DNA of 64,000 nt from Lophium mytilinum. Taxonomy: Eukaryota > Ascomycota > Dothideomycetes > Mytilinidiales > Mytilinidiaceae. This document shows positions 1 to 11,666 of the stretch, one piece after another. Made by a program: the position numbers and the translations under genes. A model generated the notes under the pieces. It was not told the origin of the DNA. It saw only the letters and a program-made list of their open reading frames with translations, and did not search any database. The stretch covers positions 715,032 to 779,031 of the forward strand of contig MU004182.1 of NCBI GenBank assembly GCA_010093605.1, read 5' to 3'. Position 1 is the first letter of the stretch. The number at the start of each line of letters is the position of its first letter.

Positions 1-56
1 ACCTTAGCTGCCATACTTAGTAGCATTAACCGCAGACTCGCATCCACTCGTCCACC

Positions 57-1514
57 ATGCCGCCCAAACGCAACTCCCGATCTCAAGCCAAATCCAATTC
101 AACCCACAACACTTCCCAAGACGAAGCATCCAGCAACCCAAACCCCATACAAATAAAACCGCCATCTAGGCCAATTCCCACAAAACCAAATTTCACTGCA
201 ACGCCAACCCGATCCACAATCCCCAACCCCATACAAATAAAACCGCCATCTAGGCCAATTCCCACAAAACCAAATTTCACTGCAACGCCAACCCGATCCA
301 CAATCCCCAACCCCATACAAATAAAACCGCCATCTAGGCCAATTCCCACAAAACCAAATTTCACTGCAACGCCAACCCGATCCACAATCCCCAACCCCAT
401 ACAAATAAAACCGCCATCTAGGCCAATTCCCACAAAACCAAATTTCACTGCAACGCCAACCCGATCCACAATCCCCAACCCCATAAAAATAAAACCGCCA
501 TCTAGGCCAATTCCCACAAAACCAAATTTCACTGCAACGCCAACCCGATCCACAATTCCCAACCCTTTCAAACCAACCGCCAAACCAATCCCTTGTCTCC
601 GCCACTGCCCTTCCAATGTCAGCCCATCTCTCATCTTTACCCACGGCGCCGGCGGTGACCTCTCCGCCCCCGCCGTCGTCGACTTCTCAACCGGCTTCAC
701 AGCAATATCCCCGCTGCTCTGCTTCGAAGGGAGCAGTAACCTCGCATCCCGCGCCTCCGCATTCGCCGCTGTTATCGCGAAAGAAGAGTCATCTACCCAT
801 GGCTTCGCAGGCGCGTTAGGTGGCCGCAGTCTAGGCGCCCGCGCGGCGGTGGTTGCGGCCACTGAGCTGTTCAAAGAGGGCAGAAGGGCGCCGTGGCTTG
901 TGCTGGTGAGCTATCCGCTGAATGGGCCCAAGGGGGACGTAAGAGATGAAATCCTGCTAGCGTTGCCGAAAGAGGCGGAGGTGCTCTTTATTAGCGGGAG
1001 CAGGGATGGGATGTGTGATCTCGCGCAGTTGAATGAGGTGAGAGCGAAGATGGAAGCGAAGAGTCAGCTGGTTGTAGTGAGAGGAGCGGACCATGGGATG
1101 CATGTTACGCCTAAGAAAGCTACGAGTGCCGTTGGAGAGGAGACGGGGATGGTGGCGGCGGAATGGTTAAGTGAAGAGCTGTCATTTTTGACGGATATCG
1201 AGATTTGGTGGGATCAGGAGGAGGGGAACGTCACTAGGGAGCTGTATGGCACGGAGGATGAGGTGCCGGCATCAAATGGCAAGGTTAAAGAGAAGGTGGT
1301 GACAAAGAAGGAGGCGGCATCATCTGCACGAGCAAGGAAGTCGACAGCGACGCCATCTAAATACCCCAAAGTGTCGACAGAGCAGCTGGATAAGGATGAG
1401 AAATCGACTAGAAAGCGGAAGAGCGCTGCTACTGGTCCGGAAACCTCAAAGTTTGCTTCAAATCCTTCAGGAAATACGAGATCTTCGAAACGGAAGAAGA
1501 GCGCCACGAAATGA
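57..1514 (+). CDS. Alpha/beta-hydrolase-like protein (KANL3/TEX30 type) with N-terminal tandem repeats
   Basis: Single-exon gene of 485 residues with a good ATG context (CCACCATG). Residues about 29-168 are five copies of a 28-residue Pro/Thr-rich unit. After that comes an alpha/beta-hydrolase core: an HGAGGD oxyanion-type loop, GRSLGAR with Ser258 as probable nucleophile, SGSRDGMCD with the likely acidic residue, and ADHGMH with the likely catalytic His. This order matches the KANL3/TEX30-type dienelactone-hydrolase-like family. The last 100 or so residues are Lys/Arg/Ser-rich, which suggests nuclear or nucleic-acid contact. The substrate is unknown. The N-terminal repeat is not part of the family fold and probably varies in copy number. 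The hydrolase-like fold is fairly secure; the biological role is not. Confidence 0.8.
   Translation: MPPKRNSRSQAKSNSTHNTSQDEASSNPNPIQIKPPSRPIPTKPNFTATPTRSTIPNPIQIKPPSRPIPTKPNFTATPTRSTIPNPIQIKPPSRPIPTKPNFTATPTRSTIPNPIQIKPPSRPIPTKPNFTATPTRSTIPNPIKIKPPSRPIPTKPNFTATPTRSTIPNPFKPTAKPIPCLRHCPSNVSPSLIFTHGAGGDLSAPAVVDFSTGFTAISPLLCFEGSSNLASRASAFAAVIAKEESSTHGFAGALGGRSLGARAAVVAATELFKEGRRAPWLVLVSYPLNGPKGDVRDEILLALPKEAEVLFISGSRDGMCDLAQLNEVRAKMEAKSQLVVVRGADHGMHVTPKKATSAVGEETGMVAAEWLSEELSFLTDIEIWWDQEEGNVTRELYGTEDEVPASNGKVKEKVVTKKEAASSARARKSTATPSKYPKVSTEQLDKDEKSTRKRKSAATGPETSKFASNPSGNTRSSKRKKSATK
141..560 (+). repeat. Coding minisatellite, 5 x 84 bp
   Basis: Five head-to-tail 84-bp units start at 141, 225, 309, 393 and 477. 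Copies 1-4 look identical and copy 5 differs at about two bases. A degenerate part of a sixth unit may follow at 561. The unit length is a multiple of three, so the host gene stays in frame. It also keeps long reading frames open on the other strand, and these are artefacts. Confidence 0.95.
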
Positions 1515-1728
1515 ATGCTTCTAGTCAGAGACTAGTCGTGTCTGGATTAGAATCGTACATTCTTCCTATCAATTGAACATCCGGGTAGCGTTTCATTTGA
1601 TTTTCCAGGCGTCTGAACCAGCAGCGGCGAAATGCTGAACGTTCGCAAGAACAGTAATATATTTGCATATGACCCCTTTACGTTGCAATTCATCGTGGCG
1701 TGCTTACAACCACTATCAATACCCACAT

Positions 1729-3527
1729 TCACGTAGAGTACCTGAACAACGGACTCTCATCGCCCATCTCCGCCAACTGCTCATCCGTATACTTCTCTCT
1801 GACCTCTTCAACCGGAAGAGCAGCTCTCTTAGCATTGATCCGTTTCAGGATGAAATAATAAAAGACGGGCCAGACGATTCCAAATACAAAAAGCATGGAG
1901 ATACTGACCCCAAACCCGACCGGATACCTTGGACTCTCATTCGCAAGATAGATATTGCTTCCGACGATGCCTCCCAGCTGCGAGAAGCTGATCATGAGCG
2001 CGATGCCTACAGCTCGCTTCATCGTTCCAGACATGTTCAGGGCAGTCCACGCCGTCACTGCGGGCGAGATAGGATACAGCCCGCCGATGGCGAGGAAGAT
2101 ACCGAAGAGCGTCACGCCTGGCAGCTCCTTGTACCGGACACTGACGATGACGATTATAAAGCCGAACATGGCCATTGCGTTAGGTATCAGGACCGAGAGC
2201 ATGCGTTGTTGGTAGCGGTCGGCGGCCCAGCCAGAGAAGATGGTGCAGATGCAGGCGAAGATGTATGGAGGGACGGTCATTGCTTGGGCATTGGCGTTGG
2301 AGTAGCCCAGGTTTTTGATGCTGAGAAAGAGCTGTTAGGATGGTGTGGTTTCGAGATAGGAGGGCTGGCCAACTCACATTGTAGGAAGGACGAATGAGAC
2401 GCCATAGACTACGGTGCAGAGAGTGAACTCCATTGCGACGACTGCATAGATGTGGAATGACTTTGAAGGGATGCGGTTAGCGGATATAAAAAAAACCGCG
2501 CCATTCAAGTCGTCCCTACCTTGAACGCATCCTTGACCGCGCCCCACTGGAATTCTTCCCTTTCTGCAATCCCCGTCTCTCCACCAGCAGCGTATCTCTG
2601 TCTGAGTATCAAGAAGCGCTTTTCCTCCGGAGTGAGCCAGGATCCGACCTTCGCCGGTGTATCATATATTACGAAGAATGCGGCGATAGATAGTAATGCG
2701 GAAAATGTGCCTAGATTGGAGGTCAGAATCCGAAGCAACCTAGTGCGGACGATACACATACCCTCAATGCAATAGATCCAACGCCATCCTCTGTAGCCCC
2801 AAGTCCCGTCAAGCTGACCGATGGCAAAAGCTAGCAGGCCAGAGAAGCCACCGGCAGCAGAAGCACCAGAGTAGAAAATGGTCATTCTGGTATGGAGCTC
2901 TTTGGGGGAATACCAAGTGGTCAAGACAAAAGAACAGCCGGGGAAAACGCCAGCCTCGAATAGGCCGAGCAGGACGCGGAAAGCCGCCCAGCCTCCAAAC
3001 CCATTCTGAAGCGAAGAGAAGACGAGGATAAGGGATACGGCGAGCATCATGCATGGAAGCCAGATTCGGGGACCGAGCCGTTTGAGAGCGATGTTTGCCG
3101 GGACGCCACCGAAGGCGTAGGTGACGAAGAAGATGGAGAGAGCTGTGTTCCACTGTTGGCCAGACATGTTCAGGTCCTTCAGGGCACCGAAAAGCTTCGC
3201 ATTACCTGAACGTAGTCAGTACACCTCAGAATTGCAATAGGTGTGGTCCACGGCACTAACCCACGTTGGTACGGTCCACGTAAGACATGAGGTATAAGAT
3301 GATTAGTTGGGGTAGCACGCGAAGACTGTTCGCACGAGGTCAGCGTGATTTCACAGAATATGTAGATCATCAACCTACTCGACCTTGCGGATAAGCTGCT
3401 TTAGGCGGTCGCCAGACATGGTTTCGCAAAGACCGAGATACTCATCATACTCGCTGACGACCGCAAACGACGTGCTTGTATCGACCTTAGTTCGGGTAGA
3501 AGACGTCGCTTTCTCTACTTCCAACAT
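1729..3527 (-). CDS. MFS permease of the DAL5/allantoate (anion:cation symporter) family
   Basis: Six exons on the minus strand: 3527-3379, 3325-3261, 3205-2762, 2710-2520, 2460-2378 and 2320-1729. They give about 507 residues, the normal length for the family. The first membrane segment carries the DAL5-family signature ending in VDRTNVGNAK, and a second typical block is LPTIIKNLGY. The likely role is proton-coupled plasma-membrane uptake of a small carboxylate or nitrogen compound (allantoate, nicotinate, pantothenate and similar in known relatives). The substrate cannot be read from sequence. The gene diverges from the D-amino-acid oxidase over about 745 bp that hold GATA-type sites. The start at 3527 is chosen because upstream in-frame residues are not conserved in type. 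Confidence 0.85.
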
Positions 3528-4272
3528 GTTGGTATGTGAGTGTCGAGGGTAGCAAGGACGAGCTAGTAGGGACGGAAAGTTGTAGAGTTGAGTAGTAACA
3601 AGGGCGAGACTCAATGCCACCAGAACTTTAAAGCGATCTGATGCCGTTTTATACATACGCGGTGACGAAGCCTCCAAGACTGGAACCCATCCTAAACGTT
3701 CTTATCTTCAAGAATAGGGACGGCTAAGACTATCAGCATGAACGCCACGAAGCTCCAACTGAGAGTCAGATAAGCCTTTCATTCCGTTGTAGATACTACG
3801 GATTGGTAGATATGGCTGCTTGCATAGAGCTGCGGCGTCTCTTGCAGCTTGCCGAACACACCGGGTAGTGTAGCAAATTTGCCTGTCTAGGAAAATCGGA
3901 TTTATGCGAGCGCCCGCCTCGTTTTAGCGTTCTTTCGGCGTCACTTCCGGTGGAATAGGGTTAGTGGTGGGCACCGGGTAGCTGCCAGAATTTCCTATTT
4001 GGGTAATGTTCTCTGGCCGAAAAGACGCCGCGTATCAGCACATTCATTAACAGCGTAGAGTTGAAAGTGGGTCCGTATCTGATATCCATGGTGTTGTTTC
4101 GAAGGATGAATGATGGCTACTCTGGCTCTCCGCTCGCTTTTCTGGCATGACCTGGCATAAACGAGCCCACAGGACTATAAGTATGCTTGGTTCCAATCTC
4201 TCTTTAGACGTTTTACGCCGTCTCCCATAAACTTCTAAGAAATCCTCGTTGATCGAGACCGGCCTTGAAAAC
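3528..4272. promoter_or_regulatory. Divergent promoter region between permease and D-amino-acid oxidase
   Basis: No coding signal is seen. Two GATA-factor type sites (HGATAR) lie in opposite orientation at 3730-3735 (TGATAG on the minus strand) and 3768-3773 (AGATAA). A 10-bp word, CACCGGGTAG, occurs twice in direct orientation at 3859-3868 and 3972-3981. The GATA sites fit AreA-type nitrogen control of both flanking genes. The repeated word could be an operator for the nearby Zn2Cys6 regulator. Both regulatory readings are inference. Confidence 0.4.
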
Positions 4273-5448
4273 ATGGCTAGAATCACCATAGTCGGCGCAG
4301 GGTATATTTGGTTATTCCTAGCTCGAAGGGCCTGAAAGAGCTGATTTCCGAGTAGCATCACTGGCATGGCCATAGCGAGTTTACTTTCGAGGAACCACGA
4401 AGTGACGATTATTGCCAAGAATCTACCGGGCGACGAACTGGACATCAGCTGGGCTAGTCCTTGGGCAGGCGCTGTGTTCCTCGGGCTGGACGGCTCGAAT
4501 CTCGCCGAGCAGAAGATGCAGCTGGACTCTTTCGCCGTATTATGGAGACTCGCGGTCACTAATCCCGAGTCCAGCGTCAGGCGCATTGAGATACACGATT
4601 TCCAAGATGAGCGTTCCATAGAAGATGTTTGGTATAATGGGAAGCTACCAGAGTTCCGCATTATGGAGCCAAATGAACTTCCTAAAGGCTGTATTCTGGG
4701 AATGAGCTGTACGTACTTCCATATAGCCCGTCCGATTACCCGAGTGGGAATTAACCAACCGCTACAGACAAGACAGTCGTGATAACACCAAAGGTCTTCC
4801 TGCCATGGCTCAGGAAGCGTCTTGAAGATGGTGGCGTAAAGTTCAAGAGGATGAGTCTAGACTCCCTCTCCGACGCAAGATCACAGGGCCACGACATTCT
4901 CGTGAATGCTAGTGGCTCTGGCCCCAGGTTCTTGATGGACATACAAGATCAGAAGGTGCAGTACGTCCGAGGACAAACTATACACGTCAAGACCAGCTAC
5001 GACAAGATATTCATGCGGCACGGGAAGGAATACACCTACGTTATTCCTCGCCTCGACGGAACTGCTGTCCTCGGAGGTATCAAACAAGTAGGGAAATCTG
5101 ATCCGTCAGTTGATATAGACATCCAAAAAGACATCGCGAGGCGTGTGCATGAAGACTTGCCAAACGACTTCCCACTGGAGCTGACGGACTACGATATTGT
5201 TGGCCATAATGTTGGCTTACGACCGTACAGAGAGACGGGTGTGCGCATCGAGAAGGAGATTCTTAATGGAGAGAAGGTTGTTCATGCTTATGGTGAGTTT
5301 TCAGCTTCAAATAAGGAGCTTGCAAGTGGCTAACGTGAATTTCGCAGGGGTTTCTGGTGGTGGTTATGTGTTCTCTTTCGGTATAGCTAGGGCTGCAAGG
5401 GATTTGGTGGATGAGTTCGTATATCAATCGCCTGTAGCAAAGCTGTGA
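4273..5448 (+). CDS. D-amino-acid oxidase (FAD), peroxisomal
   Basis: Four exons (4273-4301, 4356-4708, 4768-5292, 5348-5448) encode about 335 residues, the usual length of DAO. The N-terminus carries the Rossmann FAD motif VGAGITG. Typical DAO blocks follow: ILVNASGSG, a VGLRPYRETG region, and a C-terminal HAYGVSGGGY segment that matches the family's FAD-binding end. The protein finishes in AKL, a permitted type-1 peroxisomal signal. The reaction is oxidation of D-amino acids to 2-oxo acids, ammonia and hydrogen peroxide. D-aspartate oxidase is a sister family and cannot be excluded. It shares a promoter region with the permease and lies next to a regulator, which suggests use of D-amino acids as a nitrogen source. 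Confidence 0.9.
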
Positions 5449-5907
5449 GATAAGTCCTGCGGAGTTTGAAGCCTTCGGGTGCAAATATTGAGCACCCCCA
5501 GACCATGACGCTCGGTGATCTATTTGTCATGACGTATCGAAGCTTCATCTTTTAAGGCATGGAATACTGAGGTGAACCGGAGTATGTCGACAGACGATCT
5601 GGTCAAAAGCTCTCATCGTGATTTCAGTGCTAGAATAAGAAGGTCGCGTCGACAGAAATGTGCACTCGGCATCGATCACGCTCTGAAAATCCAAGCTAGG
5701 CCATCAAGTAGAATCCGTGCAAGCTCTAAAGCATTGAGTCTGTCGAGCATTCTGATCAGTGATAAAACAAGCTATTCTGAGTGGTCTTGAGATGAGTGCA
5801 AAGATGAGGCTAAGGCAATTGACAGAAGGAGTTCCATTGCGGATGCTGACTCATCAAGACGAGCTTATCTCCGACCTGTTGGGACAACCCAACATCATCT
5901 CTCCACC
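5449..5907. other. Intergenic region upstream of Zn2Cys6 regulator
   Basis: Nothing coding is supported. The 9-bp word GTCGACAGA occurs twice in direct orientation (5586-5594 and 5648-5656); its meaning is unknown. Confidence 0.4.
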
Positions 5908-8266
5908 ATGCATAAAGCCGCTCCACCTGGGCAACTGAAAGTCAAGGAATATATCCCCAAAAGCGCCTGTGATGGATCCTCCGACTTCAATGCTCCCAGG
6001 AAGCGGGCACGGGCACGTGTGCCAATCGAAGAGCGAAAAAGGGCGAAGCAGGCGTATGTATCGTCGAAGCAGAGCTTCCATTCGATAGATAATGACTGAC
6101 CATCTCCCTCATTTAAGCTGTGAGAACTGCCGGCAAAAGAAAGAGAAATGTTCGGGCGGCATGCCGTGCGAGAGGTGCTTCAAGGAGGACCGACTGTGCG
6201 AATTAGGTCAGGACTCACATTTCGCCACTGCGAAGGTAGACGGTAATCGCGTTCGATTGACCAAGTCTCAAAGATCGAACTGTATGGAAAGAGTCTTGAC
6301 CCGAATTCTCGGTGTTTCATCTGTCTCCGATGACGAGCTAGTGGCTATGGCATCGCATCAAAATCTAGCTAGCATTGCGCTTAATAGCGGGAGTTCTGGT
6401 GGGAAACAAGTCATGATGAGTGTCGAGGACGGATCGTTACAGAAGTTCTCCATGAGCCTAGAGAATAAATTGTCTCGTGGCTCCACAGACGAAGCGATAG
6501 TGGTCAAGGAGCCGCGGACGGTCAACACTCCGGGGTCTACGCCAAAAGATCGATCGATATCTCGACAATCGCCATCAAGACGGTCATTCTCTATTCAGTC
6601 GTCGCTGTCCGTACTTCCTAGTCGAGAGATGGCAGATCGTCTAGTCCACATTTTCGTCAATTACGTGCAATGCAATAACTTTTTTGTACAGGAAAGTTGG
6701 TTGCACGGAAAACTTGACTTATTATATTCTAGGTCCTTTATCCTGACATCGAAGGACATCCCAGTTATTGCTACTGTTCTCATGATTCTTGCCATGGGAA
6801 CTCAGTTCTACAACATGCAGTCGTTTCCCACTGAACCGCCTGACGCCACCGAAGAAGTTGCTATCGAGATACTTGGGAACAGCCTCTATCAGGAGACTGC
6901 CAGCCTCCTAGGGAAAGTCGTACAGGTAGGAACTTTCGAGAGCGTACAAGCTTGCATGATGCTCGCGGTCTATTACTTCCCTATAGATATGCCCGGCTTG
7001 GCGTTTACCCACCTCGGGCTTGCACTGCATCTTGCGATCAAGAACGGAATGCACAGAAAAGACTATGGCCTCGCTTTAGGACAAGTGGAACGCGAGGTGC
7101 ACGTGCGAGTGTGGTGGAGTCTCTGGTCTTTCTATCAGAGAGCGCGATGCTATCATGGCCATCCCAAAGCTCTTTCCCACGCCGACGTCGATGTGCAGAG
7201 ACCTCGCATGCTGCAGCCCTTGGACGCTATCAACAATACCTCGAAATTCCACAACCAATTGGTGCTAATCGATATCACTCTATTGCTGGAAAGCTCGGCG
7301 AATGAAATGTTAGTCCAAGATCATACTTTGTCCAACAGTGCTAATATATGGTGAAGCATACAGTTAAGGCGAAGCCAAAGTGCCACACATTTGGTCAACC
7401 TACTGGCGCTGAGACATAGACTGGTCGCGCTGAGAGAATCTCTACCAAAATTGCCCGACATCGAACAGCAGGGTATTCAAGTCGATCTTCTACGGCTCGA
7501 CATCCACGTCCATCTACACTACTGGCACTCCCGCGTGTTTCTAGGTCGGCCTTTCATCCTCGGGAACGACGCCATTTCGGACCGCCCAGATAACAGTGAT
7601 CGCCAGCCCCGAAAAATGTCGGCGAGCGACAATGCTGTCTCAGGCCTTGCCTTACTTTCCCAAGACTCCATCTCTGCGGCCATCCACATCATCCGGCTCT
7701 GCCAGCTTATACACAGCAAAATCGGCCTTGCACGAGCGTCTTACGCCACCGAGTTCACGTGTTGTCGCGCTGCAATGCTCGTTCTGATTGCGAGCAGCCT
7801 CAACCCTAACCGGCCCGATCTGAGTAGCGAACTAAACCTTGGTCTGGAACTCATAAAGCTAATGTCCAGCGGTCATGGCCAGGCCAGCTCTGAAGCGAGC
7901 GTCATCGTGGTCCTGCAAAGGGCGATCCGAAGGCTTCGAAAATCAGAGCGAGATGAGAGGAGTAAAGTCGCAGCGCCTACGATGGCGGAAGCAACAGAAA
8001 GAGATCAGTACGAGCAATGGGCTTCGCTTTGGAACCAATCCGGCACTTCGCCCACGGATACGACGACTTCGACCGCACCTATAGAGATGGCGGCCACTTC
8101 ACCCAACTTTGAGTACATGTCTGGCCAAAATATATCCGGCCAGGATGTCGACCTTTCTATGAATTTTGACTTTTCTGTTGATGCTGAGATGTCTATATGG
8201 GACGACCCATTTGGATTCCCACTCGAGTTGACGGAGTTCAGCACTTTTCCAGATCTGGAATTCTGA
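5908..8266 (+). CDS. Zn2Cys6 fungal transcription factor with middle homology region
   Basis: Three exons (5908-6053, 6118-7308, 7369-8266) give about 744 residues. The first exon is rich in Arg/Lys. The splice brings it onto a complete binuclear zinc cluster: CENCRQKKEKC, then CERCFKEDRLC, with the six cysteines at residues 50, 53, 60, 66, 69 and 76. The central part has the fungal-specific transcription factor domain, including the Met-rich and aromatic stretch around the ARVWWSLW-like motif (here HVRVWWSLWSFYQRARC). The tail is acidic and aromatic and could be an activation domain. The gene sits between the D-amino-acid oxidase and the amidohydrolase, all three on the plus strand, so it is the likely local regulator. 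The start at 5908 has the context CCACCATG. Confidence 0.85.
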
Positions 8267-8844
8267 GGTTATCGATCTAGATGTACCACTGAATATAGCC
8301 TGGTCACGCCGTTTTCTGAAATCTAAGCATTTATCAACTGTAGTACTCTACTACGCCACTGACATTGTCGAGTAGAATCAACATGTATTTAGTCAATTCT
8401 AGAAGAACTGAACGAAATCGTATCGCCAGTTATGGTCCGCGAATATTGATTATTTTACGCAGGGGGGTATATAGTGATAGGTACAAGTAATATATGGAGA
8501 CTAGTCAGTTATGCTGGTCAATCAACTAAAATGGAGTTTTGCAAAAGCTACGCCGAGTAATAAAGTACTATAATTACACCCTACTATCTTTACTAGGATA
8601 TCCTAAGCTCTTGAGTGCCATATCGCACCTGCAATCCAAGGTGTGGTACATCAAGCATGAGCCAATCAGCAAGTGTGAAAGCGCCGTCTTACAATGCAGG
8701 CGCAACGTCATCTCGGAAACAACGAATAACAACCACCATCCGTCAAACACCGTTGTCCACATATATCCAGAGGTTTACTTCGAACATCCACGCCTGTTCG
8801 CAAAATGAAGTTCGCATCGCCAGACATGAGTAAGATCTACCAAA
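8267..8844. other. Intergenic region
   Basis: A fairly AT-rich spacer before the amidohydrolase gene. I see no RNA gene and no convincing reading frame in it. Confidence 0.4.
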
Positions 8845-10084
8845 ATGCCGAAAGAGGTACCTATACTGCAAAATCCCATTTCAAGTTGCATCAAATCTAA
8901 CAAGCGCGCAGATGACATAGACCTTAGGTCTCTTCATTTCTTGGATGAAGCACTTGTATCGATCAAAGAGCTTTCCAACCCGGCCGTCCGCAACCAAGAT
9001 CTCCCGGACTTCTCCCACTGCACCCGCATCGACACGCACACGCATCCCGTGCCCGACTGGTACCGCAAGCTTTCACCACTTGCCGCTGGCCGCGATACGC
9101 CTTCGTGGTCCCCGTCTGCTCATTTGAAATTCATGCATGAGAATGACATTACTCGCAGCATCATCTGCATCTCCACGCCCCAGGCAAATCTATTCCCGGA
9201 CGATGAGACGAGGACAGTTGCACTAGCCCGACTGCTCAACGAATTCTGCTTTGAAGTAGTACGATGCTATCCAGACCGGTTCTCCTTCCTGGCTGTGGTT
9301 CCTCTCCCGTATACAGATCGGGCTGTGAAAGAGGCGAAGTATGCGCTTGAGGAGTTGGGAGCAGTTGGTGTAGGAGTCATGACGAATCACGACGGGCTTT
9401 ACCCTGGAGACCAAAGGTTTGCGGGGTTCTGGAGCTATCTTGGGAGAAGAGACCCTATCGATGGTTGTCAGAAGAGGGAGATTGTGTTCGTACACCCGAC
9501 AGACCCCGTGATTAGGGTAGATGGGGCTCAGAAGATACCGATATCTTCGAGTGGAGGGAAACTGGTGTCATCAAACCCGGGTAAGCGCTTGCCTTTCCAT
9601 CTGTTTTCAGATATGAATGTATGCTAATATGGTCGAAGCACCCTTCCGCTCTGGCCTTGGCGAGTTCTACTTCGAGACTGCACGCGCGATATCGAGCCTG
9701 ACAGCGTCTACCACCATCCATGACAATCCATCCCTACATTTCCGCATCTCCCACGGTGCGGGAGCTTTCCCGTGCATAGCGGATCGCTTTCTACTTGGGT
9801 TTCCAGAGCTTGAGAAAAACGCACGGAAGATGTATTCCGAGAGGTTCTGGTACGACAGCGCTGGGCCTGTCTATCCTCACCAAATCAAGGGGCTTCTGGC
9901 TTACGACATCGGTGTGGGTCAGATGGTGTTCGGAACGGACTATCCATACGGTATAGGCTTCTGGGACGTGAAAGCTAATATCAATGGGCTGGCTAATGCC
10001 GACTTTCTGAATAATGAAGAGAAGGAAGCTGTGTTTCACGAGAATGCAGAGGCGTTGTGGAAGGGTAAGATTGAGAGGTTCTAA
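8845..10084 (+). CDS. Amidohydrolase-2 / ACMSD-type metal-dependent decarboxylase or hydrolase
   Basis: Two exons (8845-9580 and 9639-10084) encode about 393 residues. The protein has the TIM-barrel amidohydrolase marks of the ACMSD group: the HxH metal site in DTHTHPVP near residue 65, a second-half SHGAGAFP block, FWYDSAG, and the terminal FGTDYPY with the catalytic Asp. Known members decarboxylate 2-amino-3-carboxymuconate semialdehyde, gamma-resorcylate, 6-methylsalicylate or uracil-5-carboxylate, so a decarboxylation of an aromatic or heterocyclic acid is likely. The exact substrate is open. It is the last gene of the permease, oxidase and regulator group, which suggests a role in degrading a nitrogen-containing acid. 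Confidence 0.85.
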
Positions 10085-10394
10085 GGCGTTGAATGATCGA
10101 AGCTAGGAATGAAATGGACAGCTTGTATGATTAGGACTTTATGACTAATGAATGAAGAACCATATCATAGGAGCGAGTGTACTTGAAAGTACACTCTAAC
10201 TCAGTAAGAAGGGCAAAAGAAGTGGGAGCGATTATTTCGTATAGTAGTTGTTATGGTTAGCGCTACTTAGTCATCAGCGTTACTAGCGCGAAACCTCATT
10301 CACATTTCCAAAACTTTCGAACCTCTCGCCAACTCCAGACCGATGCCAATGGTATTCCAACCATCCAATTGATCTCACCCATCATCCATTTACC
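10085..10394. other. Short intergenic region
   Basis: Spacer between the amidohydrolase and the small mitochondrial-type gene; nothing recognised. Confidence 0.4.
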
Positions 10395-11135
10395 ATGGAC
10401 TCCCCCCTCCTCCTGCGCCAGCTCCTCCGAGCACCCTCATCCCCATTAGCCCTCTTTACCACCCCCTCCCTCCCGCGCTCCCGAAATATCCTCCTCCTCC
10501 TACAACAACAACCAGCCACCCCAGCCCGCCTTCTCTCCACCCTTCCCCGCGTCGCCCAACCCAGTTTCTGGACTTCTGTCATCCCGAAGTTCCTGCGCCC
10601 TTCCACATCCACCTCCACATCGCCGAAACCACCGAAATCGAAAGAATGGAACCCGGCCACGCCATACATAATACTCGGGCTGCTAATCGGGTCGCAAGCT
10701 ATCCAAACAATCGCGCTGCGGAATGAGGTGGTTACCTTTACGCGACGCGCGGATGCGAAGATTGGGCTGCTGCGGGAGGTGGTGGAGAGAGTGAAGAGGG
10801 GCGAGGACGTGGATGTGGAGAGGGTGCTAGGAACCGGCGATGAGGCGAAGGAGAGGGAGTGGGAGGAGGGTGAGTGATACAGTTTCATATTTGGATTCTG
10901 GGCGGTTGAAGCTGGAGGTTTCGCGGGCCGGGTTGTACGTCAGGTTGATCAATTGCTGACTTTCTTGGCAGTGCTGAAGGAGATTGAAGAGGAAGAGGCG
11001 CTGTTTCAGTCGAAAAAGCGGAGGAAAGCGCTGAAGGATGCGGCGGCGGAGGAAGAGCTAGAGGCTGCGAAGAAGGAGGCGGAGTTGGAGAATACGATTA
11101 AAGCTCAGGCGGTGGGGAAACAAAGGTTCTACTGA
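10395..11135 (+). CDS. Small probable mitochondrial membrane protein (DUF5321-like)
   Basis: Two exons (10395-10869 and 10972-11135) give about 212 residues. The N-terminus is rich in Arg, Ser and Leu without acidic residues, as in mitochondrial presequences. One hydrophobic segment (PYIILGLLIGSQAIQTIAL) follows near residue 95, and the rest is a charged, probably coiled-coil tail with many Glu, Lys and Ala. The layout resembles small fungal inner-membrane proteins of the DUF5321 type; I am not certain of the family. The splice joins EREWEE to VLKEIEEEE in frame. The function is unknown. Confidence 0.65.
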
Positions 11136-11666
11136 GGCTAGGATCGACGTGTAAGTGAGGATGTATAACAACGTATAATAGCACTCATTTGCTTTAAGAT
11201 ATCGCATGTAAACTGGGTATGTGATAAGCAGTCTACCAGCTGTTCAGCGACGAGCATAACTCCTAGATGAACCCACTCAAATCCCACCTCCTAGGCTCAC
11301 TATACACGACTCGATCTTCCCGAAACCAGCAAGAGATATATACAGTATCTCACGACTTTCGCGTGACTTTGGTAAAATCGCGATCTCGGTCTTGATCAAA
11401 GTCCGCACCCCGATCGGCCCGGCTCCGGATTTCACTATATCTAGCGGCCGCCCGTCACGAGCATTTTGATTGGTCCGCAGGAGCTTGAACCATCCTCGCT
11501 TCGGTCTTACGGCCTTACGGCCGCCCTTGTTTCAGCTTGCTATCAACACCTCTTAAAGCTCCCCCACCCCTCGCAACACCTGAACCATACACCATACTAC
11601 TCCTATAAACAACCTTCAATCGCCTCACCCCACACTCAGCTTGTCAATTGCAACACCCAAAACACA
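11136..11666. other. Intergenic region with TATA-like element
   Basis: No gene. A TATAAA-like element (CCTATAAACAA) lies about 60 bp upstream of the next ATG and is a plausible core promoter. Confidence 0.35.

Noticed and set aside
83-874. Antisense 263- and 181-residue frames over the hydrolase gene
   Set aside because: They exist only because the 84-bp repeat length is a multiple of three and lacks stops on the other strand; they have no motifs.
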